From: Elgaria multicarinata webbii
Taxonomy: Eukaryota; Chordata; Lepidosauria; Squamata; Anguidae
NCBI RefSeq assembly: GCF_023053635.1
Contig: NC_086178.1
Coordinates: 89,636,226-89,700,225, forward strand
Direction: 5' to 3'
DNA length: 64,000 bases
The translations under genes were made by a program, and so were the position numbers. The first letter of the stretch is position 1. Every line of letters begins with the position of its first letter. This document shows positions 55,298 to 64,000 of the stretch, one piece after another. Below the pieces are notes generated by a model. The model did not search any database. It was not told the DNA's origin and saw only the letters and a program-made list of their open reading frames with translations.

Positions 55298-55576
55298 CTA
55301 CAAGTTCAATCGCAGCTTTTAAAGCTCAGCTAAAAACTTTTCTTTTTCCTAAAGCTTTTAAAACTTGATTTTGTTCTGACTTTTATACTGTTAGTTTTAC
55401 TCTACCCTGTGCCTGTTTGGTGCATTCTCTTCCCCTCCTTATTGTTTTATTATGATTTTATTAGAATGTAAGCCTATGCGGCAGGGTCTTGCTATTTTAT
55501 TGTTTTACTCTGTACAGCACCATGTACATTGATGGTGCTATATAAATAAATAATAATAATAATAATAATAATAATA
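55298..55576 (+). mobile_element. L2-clade LINE 3' end inserted in duplicated block
   Basis: Residual C-terminal codons (AAFKAQLKTFLFPKAFKT-like), then GTAAGCCTATGCGGCAGGGT, TGTACAGCACCATGTACATT and GATGGTGCTATATAAATAAA with an (AAT)n tail, the standard L2 3' end. Absent from copy 1. Confidence 0.85.
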
Positions 55577-55887
55577 GAAATATTTTCATTTTAATAGCAG
55601 TCAATTACTAGAAATATTTTCATTTTAATAGGATGTATGACAAAACCTTGCAAGGTATTGCTTTTGAGACTAGTTGGCCTCCAGTGGACTGTTAAATCTT
55701 GCTATTGACCTGAAGGGTTGGATGGCATCATGTCCCCCATTTTAAGGAAGCACAACAAAACTCTGAAGCACAACAAATGATTATTTGTGTGAGTTTAAGC
55801 TAGGAAGTTTATCCTGGAGATTTGAATCGCACCTAAAATCACTTAGTTTTACCAGGCAAAGTCTGTTACATAGTGTGTACAGGAGCC

Positions 55888-55962
55888 TTCCCCAACCAGG
55901 TATCATTGAAATATGCTGGACTACAGTGCCGATTGTATCCAGTCAGCATGACCACTGGTGAC
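55888..55962. mobile_element. Palindromic DNA element (family C), partial
   Basis: The counterpart of 53466-53540 in the second duplicate; identical arm TTCCCCAACCAGGTATCATT. Confidence 0.6.
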
Positions 55963-55971
55963 ATATACACA

Positions 55972-56075
55972 CCAGAGTTTTTTGTGGTACCTTAAAGACT
56001 AATTAATAATGGCATAAACTTTGGTCATGAAAGCTTAGTTGTAAAGTATGTTAGTCTTTGGGTGGGTGGGGTGTC
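55972..56075 (-). repeat. Family E repeat fragment
   Basis: TTTTGTGGTACCTTAAAGAC, ATGGCATAAACTTTGGTCAT and GAAAGCTTAGTT: a degraded relative of 44281-44383. Confidence 0.5.
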
Positions 56076-57044
56076 ACAAGATTCTTCTCTTATCAAAAGA
56101 GAAAAGGTGTGTTTGACAGAAGGCAATCTCAGAACTGTTACTGGAATTAGACCTTACTGGAGGTATGTTCCTGTCACTGAAAACAGCATCTTCTCTCTCC
56201 TTTGTTAATATGTAGTAGAGTATAATATGTAATATCATCATATCCCCACACATACCACTTTGACCACTGATTGTAGGGTGATGAAACTTTGAGCTGCTTA
56301 GCATGTTTTGTTTTACTACAAAAGCAAGAAGAGATATATAGTTGTTTTCTGCAGCTACAATACATCTCCAGTAACATCTAGTTTTGGAGGTGCATCGTCT
56401 TACAGAAATTATTAATCAGTCCTTGAGGACTGTCACACTAGTTCACTGAGCATCTTCACACCAACTACTTTAATACGTTAGAAGAAAAGCACACCTCAGA
56501 CACATGTTCAGGAAATGTAATTAGCCAAAGCCCGAGGACATGGCAGGGATCTCATCCTGTACTACACCTTGAGAAATTTTGTTTTTAAGAAGTAGTGAGG
56601 ATTATGCTGCAGTAAGTAAACCCTTTCTGCTTTAGCCTTGCTACGGTTAAAATGCCAGAGTACTCTTCATGCTCTCCTCAGAAGGAAGAAGCGCAAGTAC
56701 TGCCAGTGTAACTTTTGGCAGGTAGCTCTTGGAAAATGTTGATATTCTCAAGCATCTTCACGTGGTTCTGGTGTTTCATCGAATGAACACCCTACAGGGG
56801 AAATGGTGTTCATTAATGTTTGCTTTGCTATGTTATAAGTCTACTTTGCCTGGCCATAATCCTAAAATGCACATGTGTAAAGGAATTTGCTCCATAAGCA
56901 GTGTTTTCACATATGCATGGTTCTGCATATGCATATATCACTTGTTTGGTTCCACAGCCTATGTATTGTTTTTCATGCCTTTAATTGGTTAAAAACACCA
57001 TATTCCAGTGCCCTATTTAATGTTTTACTTTATTTCTGTCTTAG

Positions 57045-60000
57045 GTTTGTGTCAAAGTAAGAGTCATAAAATGATGTTGCTCACAAAGCCCTGGTGTCTT
57101 CTAGTCCTTTGTGTTGTGCTTCCCTCATCTTATGCCCATACAGATTTCTTTACTTCAATTGGTAAGCAATGCTTTTGTATAGAATTGCCAAGCACTTCTG
57201 AATGATTCAGTAATGATTACAGTGAAGGTTGCGTGTTGAGTTGCATTATTTATGTATACATGTTATTAATTGCCCTTCCAACATTTAGTGAAGACTCCAA
57301 AGCTAAAGCATGACCAGTGATAAAATCTAAATGTTCAATAAATATATAGGAAATAATTATAAAACACAGTAGCAGAAAGTTATCAAGAAACAATAAAAAG
57401 CTATTGGAAAGCTCTAAACCGATACTGTGCTTTTAAAATAAAAGTGGGGGAGAAAGCTAATAGTACTATTTCCTTCGATGAATAATGTTACTATTTTACT
57501 AGTAAATGGAGGACTATTTGTGGATGTGGATCATTATATTTATGTGTTAAGATGAGTCAGCAGCACTTTTGAACAGGCTGAATACATGGTTGTGTCACTT
57601 CTGAGACACACAAAGATGGCTGTGCATGTAAACTTGCATATAAATATACCCCTTTCCTGCTTGTCACAAGTTTGCTTAGGTGATAAAACTAACATGCATC
57701 TTTCCTGAAAAAGTAACAATTCCTTCATAGCAAGTGGCTAACTGCACAGTTCTTTTGATCCAGCATTCCCCAATGCGGTGCTCTCCAGAAGTTTAGGACT
57801 GCAACTCCCATCATCCCCAGTCATCATGGCCAGTGGTCAGGGATGGTGGGAATTGTTATCTGAAACATCCAGAGGGCACCAAGTTGGGGAAGGCTGTTCT
57901 AACAAACCATTAGTTCTAATGATGGTGATTGGAAGTGGCCCTAGTGAAAAAGAACTTGCACTGTTCAGTGTTATTAATTTCCCCTTTATTATGAGATATG
58001 TCCAATAATTGGCACTTGAATACATAATTCCAGTAATATAAAGCATCTTTCTCCATTCCTCAAGAATATGTGACAACTAGTAAGTGTGGTAAGAGGTTAT
58101 TTCATTTGGCTGTTTGCCTTCATCGTGGAATGGCTAGGGTTTGCTGTCTTATCTGTTGGGGATGCATAATATAGAAACAACTAAAAAGTGGGGAGGAGGC
58201 CGCATTCCTAGTAGAGAGAAAAAAGTAACTCTCAAGCTGTCTGTTTGCTGCTCAACATCCGGTTGTAAATTCCATTTTCATTGGCTTCTCATAATAATAA
58301 TGTGACTTGCAGAAGGCAAACTGAATTTGGAGAGGAAGGGAGTTCGTGAAAGCCATAATATCACTTGCAAAACTACCAGTAACTCTTAATGTGATATAAA
58401 CTGTCATTGAGAAACTCACTAACTCAGGAAAATCCAAATAAGGATAGTATGTAAGGGCAATTTAATCTATGCAAATCAATATTAAATAATTATGCAATAT
58501 TTGCAAAGCATTAGTATGGTGAAATGGGTCATTGCCTTACAACTTGTACTTAGCTTCTGTCACAGTGGTAACATAATATTCTCCTTACATGGCAGAACTA
58601 ATGAAAATTTGGCTTCAAGTTTCTAATTCAAACTGTGGATTGGAAAGATGAGCAGAAGTGATTCCCGCACACTTGCCTGATCCCACTGCAATAAACAGCC
58701 CAGGGATGTCCAAACCCGGACCTCTGGGTTGCTGGCAGACAAACCCGAGTTTGAATTCATGGGTGTACACTGCTTGTCTGCTCAATATTTGCAAGTATTA
58801 ATGTGGTGAAACAGTTCATTGCCTTCCAGCTTGCATTCGGTTTCAGTTACAATGGTAACCGACAGGTGAATGGGTCAGTAGGAAGAAACCTAACACCTTT
58901 TTTGAAGTACTGGAGAGTGTAAAGTAACTGCAAAGTCCTTACATATTTGGGTGTGTTGATTTTAAAAGCTATGCTACTAAGGTTTCATGACAGTGATCAT
59001 AGACATAATGATTGCCTTAAACAATCTTTTAGGTCACATGACAGACTTGATTAATACGGAGAAAGACCTGGTGACATCACTGAAAGACTATATCAAGGCA
59101 GAAGAGAGCAAGCTGGAACAGGTTAAAAAGTATGTAGTGGCTTCAATACTAATATTTAGTGGTGACTCCACCCAAATTGCATAAAAATTTCCTTGGGCTA
59201 AATAATGTGGCTTTTGAGGAAGTAAGAATAATTTCGCTGTTTCTGCAAGATGTTAGTTGTAAGCAGTCCAGAGTTAAATATGTTTTATGGATAATGGAAT
59301 AATAGCACAGGTCTTCCTGAACTTTACTTCCTTATTAGTCTAAACTGCTTTGAACCTTTGGAAAAATTATAGAAATATTTTAATTCAGAAATTAAAGATA
59401 TGAAAGATTAGTTGCATTATGAGCTAACTAAAAATAGACAATTTATAATTTTAATCTTGAAATAATACAAGGTTGACTGATAATGACTGCGAAAAGACGA
59501 CTTTATACATGGACTTCACCAGATGGCCGACACCGAAATCAGATTGACTATATCCTTTGCAGCCAAAGGTGGCGGACATCTATACAGTAAAAACAAGACC
59601 TGGAGCTGACTGTAGTTCAGATCACGAACTTCTTATTGCACAATTTAGAATCAAACTAAAGAGAATAGGGAAGACCCACAGATCAGTTAGATATGAGCTC
59701 ACTAATATTCCTAATGAATATGCAGTGGAAGTGAAGAATAGATTTAAGGGACTAGATTTAGTAGATAGGGTCCCGGAAGAACTATGGACAGAAGTTCGCA
59801 ACATTGTCCAAGAGGCGGCAACAAAAAATTTCCCAAAGAAAAAGAAAACCAAGAAGGCAAGATGGCTGTCTGCTGAGACACTGGAAGTAGCCCAAGAAAG
59901 AAGGAAAGCAAAAGGCAACAGTGATAGGGGGAGATATGCCCAATTAAATGCAAAATTCCAGAGGTTAGCCAGAAGAGATAAGGAATTATTTTTAAACAAG

Positions 60001-62830
60001 CAATGTGCGGAAGTGGAAGAAGACAAGAGACCTCTTCCAGAAAATTAGAAACATCAGAGGTAAATTCCAGGCAAAAATGGGTATGATCAAAAACAAAGAT
60101 GGCAAGGACCTAACTGAAGCAGAAGAGATCAAGAAAAGGTGGCAAGACTATACGGAAGATCTGTATAGGAAGGATAATAATATCGGGGATAGCTCAGACG
60201 GTGTGGTCAGTGAGTTAGAGCCAGACATCCTGAAGAGTGAGGTTGAATGGGACTTAAGAAGCATTGCTAATAACAAGGCAGCAGGAGACGACGGTATCCC
60301 AGCTGAACTGTTTAAAATATTGCAAGATGATGCTGTCAAGGTGATGCATGCCATATGCCAGCAAATTTGGAAAACTCAAGAATGGCCATCAGACTGGAAA
60401 AAATCAACTTATATCCCCATACCAAAAAAGGGAAACACTAAAGAATGTTCCAACTATCGGACAGCGGCACTTATTTCACATGCCAGCAAGGTAATGCTCA
60501 AGATCCTGCAAGGTAGACTCCAGCAATTCATGGAGTGAGAATTGCCAGATGTACAAGCTGGGTTTAGAAAAGGCAGAGGAGCTAGAGACCAAATTGCCAA
60601 TATCCGCTGGATAATGGAGAAAGCCAGGGAGTTCCAGAAAAACATCTATTTCTGTTTCGTTGACAATTCTAAAGCCTTTGACTGTGTGGATCATAACAAA
60701 CTGTGGCAAGTTCTTGGTGGTATGGGGATACCAAGTCATCTTGTCTGCCTCCTGAGGAATCTGTATAATGAACAAGTAGCAACAGTAAGAACAGACCACG
60801 GAACAACGGACTGATTTAAGATTGGGAAAGGAGTACGGCAGGGTTGTATACTCTCACCTTACCTATTCAACTTGTATGCAGAACACAACATGCAACGTGC
60901 TGGGCTTGACGAATCCAAGGCTGGAGTTAAAATCGCAGGAAGAAACATTAACAATCTCAGATATGCAGATGACACCACTTTGATGGCTGAAAGCGAGGAG
61001 GAGCTGAGGAGCCTTATGACAAAGGTGAAAGAAGAAAGTGCAAAAGCTGGGTTGCAGTTAAACCTCAAAAAAACCAAGATTATGGCAACCAGCTTGATTG
61101 ATAACTGGCAAATAGAGGGAGAAAAAGTGGAGGCAGTGACAAACTTTGTATTTCTGGGCGCAAAGATTACTGCAGACGCTGACTGCAGCCAGGAAATCAG
61201 AAGACGTTTACTTCTTGGGAGGAGAGCAATGACAAATCTTGATAAAATAGTTAAGAGCAGAGACACCACACTGACAACAAAGGTCCGCATAGTTAAAGCA
61301 ATGGTATTCCCCATAGTAACCTATGGCTGCGAGAGCTGGACCATAAGGAAAGCTGAGCGAAGGAAGATAGATGCTTTTGAACTGTGGTGTTGGAGGAAAA
61401 TTCTGAGAGTGCCTTGGACTGCAAGAAGATCAAACCAGTCCATACTCCAGGAAATAAAGCCAGACTGCTCACTTGAGGGAATGGTATTAAAGGCAAAACT
61501 GAAGTACTTTGGCCACATAATGAGAAGACAGGATACCCTGGAGAAGAGGCTGATGCTAGGGAAAGTGGAAGGCAAAAGGAAGAGGGGCCGACCAAGGGCA
61601 AGATGGATGGATGATAATCTGGAGGTGACAGACTTGACCTTGGGGGAGCTGGGGGTGGCAACAACCGACAGAAAGCTCTGGCGTGGGCTGGTCCATGAAG
61701 TCACGAAGAGTCGGAAGCGACTGAACGAATAAACAACAACAAAAATATTTAGCTTGTATTTTATCTCTCTAGATGGGCGGAGAGGTTGGATAAGCTGACA
61801 GTCACTGCAACAAAAGACCCAGAGGGATTCTTGGGACATCCTGTGAATGCGTTCAAGTTAATGAAGCGGCTTAACACCGAGTGGAGTGAGCTAGAGAATC
61901 TGGTCCTGAAGGATATGTCTGATGGTAAGTGGTGTTTGGTTTTTTTTTGAAAGCCGATGTAATCTGAAAGTCTGACTTGGATATTGAGAGCTAGATAAGG
62001 TAATAGATAATCAAAGAGCTGTGAGCCAAAAAGTCCAGGATTTCAATTCTCTCTTAGCTCTGAGCCCACTCATGTCCTATAGGATTGATAAATTCTTTTT
62101 GTGGGGGTTTTGAAATTCCAGTGAGATTTGCAGTAGTTCATTCTGCAATAACACTATTTAGAGATCTCATATCACTAAATATAAGATTAAAAGTCTGCCT
62201 CATCCTCTTCATGGCTAATAGGAATGAAGATGCAGCACTGCGCTGTATGTATTTATGGCAGATGGGTGGAGGTGAGACCCAAAATTCAATTGAAACCACA
62301 GAGGCCTTAGAACAAGGTGTGCTAGAGTTTATCGTCATGAACTCTAGAAAATAACCTACTGTGGGCCAGAAGTAGCTGAAGTAGTTCTTGATGAACTAGG
62401 AAAAAAAAATATTTGGGCACTGTCACATAGTTACACAAGCTACATGCAATAATCCATTTTGCCTTATTAAACCAGAATTCTCTTAGGCACCAAAAGGAGT
62501 AAGTTAGAAATTGTGATCCCCATAAGCTATATACATAGCCATGATTGCAAAAACAGGGAAGAACACAGACAAAAATGGGGAAGGAGTTTGGGGCTCAAGA
62601 TAGTTGTAGGTGGCAGTCTGGAAACAGTGTGATTTGGACTGAAATCCATGCAAAGGAACTGAGAACTATGAAAAGCTTCTTTTTATCTTTAGGGTTTATT
62701 TCCAACATGACCATTCAGCGCCAATATTTCCCTAATGATGAAGATCAGACTGGTGCTGCCAAAGCTCTCTTACGGCTACAGGATACTTATAAATTAGATA
62801 CAGACACTCTCTCAAAAGGAAATCTTCCAG
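57045..62830 (+). CDS. P4HA1: P4HA1, collagen prolyl 4-hydroxylase alpha-1 (partial, first four coding exons)
   Basis: Coding from 57071: exons 57071-57161, 59033-59129, 61773-61924, 62693-62830, all in phase, 159 full codons plus one base. The protein is the catalytic alpha subunit of the ER collagen prolyl 4-hydroxylase tetramer (with PDI as beta subunit); it hydroxylates X-Pro-Gly prolines using Fe(II), 2-oxoglutarate and ascorbate. Visible are a signal peptide (residues 1-22, ending SSYA before HTDFFTSIG) and most of the N-terminal dimerisation domain, with the N-glycosylation site NMT at residue 118. The peptide-substrate and catalytic domains lie beyond the window. Introns carry a BovB LINE (intron between the 59033 and 61773 exons), a foldback and a local duplication. 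Confidence 0.96.
57071..57161 (+). CDS. P4HA1: P4HA1 coding exon 1 (exon 2)
   Basis: Residues 1-31, MMLLTKPWCLLVLCVVLP with the signal peptide, then HTDFFTSIG. The exon begins at 57045 after TGTCTTAG. Two Met codons are adjacent (57071, 57074); either could start. Donor GTAAGC. Confidence 0.95.
57767..57896. mobile_element. Palindromic DNA element (family C)
   Basis: ATTCCCCAATGCGGTGCTCTCC ... AACTCCCATCATCCCCAGTC and the inverse GGGATGGTGGGAATTG ... GAGGGCACCAAGTTGGGGAA. Confidence 0.8.
57900..59030. other. P4HA1 intron, no feature seen
   Basis: AT-rich. Two segments at 58500-58560 and 58790-58860 share GGTGAAA-GGTCATTGCCTT and TTACAA-GGTAAC, a weak internal similarity. No exon. Confidence 0.45.
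59033..59129 (+). CDS. P4HA1: P4HA1 coding exon 2
   Basis: Residues 31-63, MTDLINTEKDLVTSLKDYIK, then AEESKLEQVKK. Acceptor CTTTTAG; donor GTATGT at 59130 fixed by phase. Confidence 0.96.
59485..61744 (+). mobile_element. BovB (RTE clade) LINE, 5'-truncated
   Basis: About 2.26 kb in the same orientation as P4HA1. It begins within the endonuclease C-terminus (YTWTSPDGRHRNQIDYILC) and passes through the linker and reverse transcriptase: NNKAAGDDGIPAELFK, FVDNSKAFDCVDHNKLW and the catalytic YADD at 60962-60973. It ends with GRPRARWMDD and HEVTKSRKRLNE then the typical GAATAAACAACAAC terminus. The reading frame shifts near 60030 and has stop codons at 60536-60538 and 60812-60814; the last 286 codons are open. 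The catalytic-motif neighbour D of FxDxSKAF is followed by N. It cannot encode an active protein but is only moderately decayed. Confidence 0.95.
61773..61924 (+). CDS. P4HA1: P4HA1 coding exon 3
   Basis: Residues 63-114, WAERLDKL, ATKDPEGFLGHPVNAFKLMK, LNTEWSELENLVLKDMSDG. Acceptor TATCTCTCTAG, with a BovB 3' end finishing about 28 bases upstream. Donor GTAAGT. Confidence 0.96.
62693..62830 (+). CDS. P4HA1: P4HA1 coding exon 4
   Basis: Residues 114-160, FISNMTIQRQYFPNDEDQ, then AAKALLRLQDTYKLDTDTL and SKGNLPG. Acceptor TATCTTTAG and donor GTAAAA. Confidence 0.96.
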
Positions 62831-62875
62831 GTAAAATTTTGTGAAATCTTTTAAATATAGTTAAGAAGAAAAGTT

Positions 62876-62917
62876 TGTGTGTGTGTGTGTTTTGATAGAG
62901 AGAGAGTGAGAGAGAGA
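62876..62917. repeat. (TG)n / (AG)n microsatellite
   Basis: TGTGTGTGTGTGTG followed after ATAG by an AGAGAGAGTGAGAGAGAGA run. Confidence 0.85.
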
Positions 62918-62924
62918 AAACTGG

Positions 62925-63260
62925 TTCACACATAGTGATAAACTATGATTTCTTGCTGCAGGAATGAACACTATGCTCTCATAGTCTGCTCTCCTCCTCT
63001 CCTTGCAGTCTCTAATTGTTAATTACTGACTTCTGCTTCAACACAAAACATAGCTTGCAGTTACATTTGAGCTGTCAAACTATGGTTTGTGCTTGTCCTC
63101 CAAACCAGCTTCAAACTGTGGCTTGCAATTCTGCTTTAGAGGACAAACACAAGCTATAGTTTTCTCATTCTGTTGCAATGGCAAACAGTTGTTTGTGCTA
63201 AAAGGGAAGAAAGTAATTGAAGCTGAGTATGTGAGAGAAGAACATGTGAACGCAAGTCTC
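62925..63260. repeat. Inverted-repeat DNA element remnant
   Basis: GGTTCACACATAGTGATAAA near the left end and GAACATGTGAACGCAAG near the right, with internal AAACTATGGTTTGTGCTTG / ACAAACACAAGCTATAGTTT inverted pairs. Confidence 0.5.
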
Positions 63261-63322
63261 ATTCTTGTAGTTCCAAGCATGGCTTGATGTTGTTTCTGAA
63301 TGGAGTTTGCATTTGTGTCTAA

Positions 63323-63463
63323 GGCCTTAGCTAGACCTAAGGATTATCCCAGGCAAATGGAGGAGTCATCCCTGTCTGCTCCCAGTATCCCCTGTGTGTC
63401 ATTTAGATGTACAGGAATGACTCCGGGACGATCCTGGGATATAGGCCTGGTCTAGCCATGGCC
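63323..63463. mobile_element. Short inverted-repeat element (family B), copy 3, TAA target duplication
   Basis: GGCCTTAGCTAGACCTAAGG ... GGCCTGGTCTAGCCATGGCC with TAA on both sides (63320-63322, 63464-63466). The 3-base TAA duplication is the PIF/Harbinger pattern. Confidence 0.75.
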
Positions 63464-63469
63464 TAAGTG

Positions 63470-64000
63470 AGAGTATGTGTATTGTCATTTAGAAGCTTCG
63501 TCCCCAAGCAGCTTGGGAAACAAGCATAAAAGAAAAAGCCTTCAATTAGCATCATATTTTTTCATGTTAGGTGTTTCTATTTTGCTCGCTCCTAATACAA
63601 AAGTATCCTATGATGTATCTGACGGGTTGGCTTTTGTTCAGATCTCATTTATAGCAGTAATGCTATCAGTAACTTATGTAGGGATATGAGTTAAATTATA
63701 TTGTTTTGACCACTTCAGATCAATTTATAGTGTATTAAATGTGTATTGCGCATTTTATTCCTCATTTCAAGAGATTGAACATCTTTCTTCAAGGAAGGCT
63801 GTTTTGTCTTGGTGTTCTCTCATTTTCCCAATATACTTTTGTGTGTGAGAAATTGTGATTTTGCATTGCATGATCATTGTGTTGTTGTTGTTTTATTGTG
63901 GTTGGCAGTATAGTTTCAAGTAAATTCCAGTTTCTATAAAATAAAATGCTTAAAGAAGCTTTGGTTAATACTGATTGTGCATAACTTTGTTTTTCAATCA
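63470..64000. other. P4HA1 intron, no feature seen
   Basis: The next P4HA1 exon (human continuation VKHKSFLTAEDC) is not present before the window ends. Confidence 0.6.

Larger units (their letters stand above)
55206..56001 (+). repeat. Local duplication in P4HA1 intron 1, copy 2 (with L2 insertion)
   Basis: Homologous to 53097-53577 but interrupted at about 55298-55576 by an L2 3' end. The sequence AAATATTTTCATTTTAATAG occurs twice just after the insertion. Confidence 0.9.

Noticed and set aside
59622-60026. 134-codon minus-strand open frame
   Set aside because: Antisense of BovB ORF sequence.
61293-61839. Minus-strand open frames of 123-172 codons
   Set aside because: Antisense shadows of the BovB reading frame.

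Overview
This is a vertebrate nuclear window with split genes, GT-AG introns, two CpG-rich promoter islands and dense interspersed repeats. The repeat mixture (a long BovB/RTE LINE, CR1 and L2 3' ends, a Sauria-type SINE, other tRNA-derived SINEs, and many short inverted-repeat DNA elements) points to a squamate reptile, most likely a lizard. The species cannot be told from the sequence alone.

Four protein-coding genes are present, in the order known from human 10q22 (P4HA1-NUDT13-ECD-FAM149B1). FAM149B1 runs on the minus strand from about 10.94 kb down past position 1; nine coding exons are visible and the 3' part lies outside the window. ECD runs on the plus strand from a CpG-rich promoter shared with FAM149B1 (about 10.4-11.25 kb) to a stop at 25,177, and all 13 coding exons are present (639 codons). 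NUDT13 lies on the minus strand (43,460 to 32,356, eight coding exons, 343 codons), with a probable noncoding first exon near 44.6 kb. P4HA1 starts in a second CpG island (about 50.2-51.25 kb) on the plus strand; its first four coding exons are present (57,071-62,830) and the rest is beyond the window. Every exon junction listed was checked for splice dinucleotides and for reading-frame phase across the intron.

The genes do not form a single system. FAM149B1 is a ciliary protein, ECD a nuclear/cytoplasmic cell-cycle and splicing cofactor, NUDT13 a mitochondrial-type NAD(P)H pyrophosphatase, and P4HA1 the catalytic subunit of the ER collagen prolyl 4-hydroxylase. Two divergent pairs (FAM149B1/ECD and NUDT13/P4HA1) and one convergent pair (ECD/NUDT13) are the main layout.

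No CRISPR array, operon, immune system or novel multi-gene system is visible. The most unusual structures are: a BovB LINE whose 3' end lies about 30 bases before the splice acceptor of a P4HA1 exon; hAT-type miniature elements nested in one another with intact 8-base target duplications; a 490-base foldback; a ~480-base local duplication in P4HA1 intron 1 of which only one copy took an L2 insertion; paired promoter motifs upstream of ECD/FAM149B1 and NUDT13; and one unassigned open reading frame with a strong splice acceptor between ECD and NUDT13.
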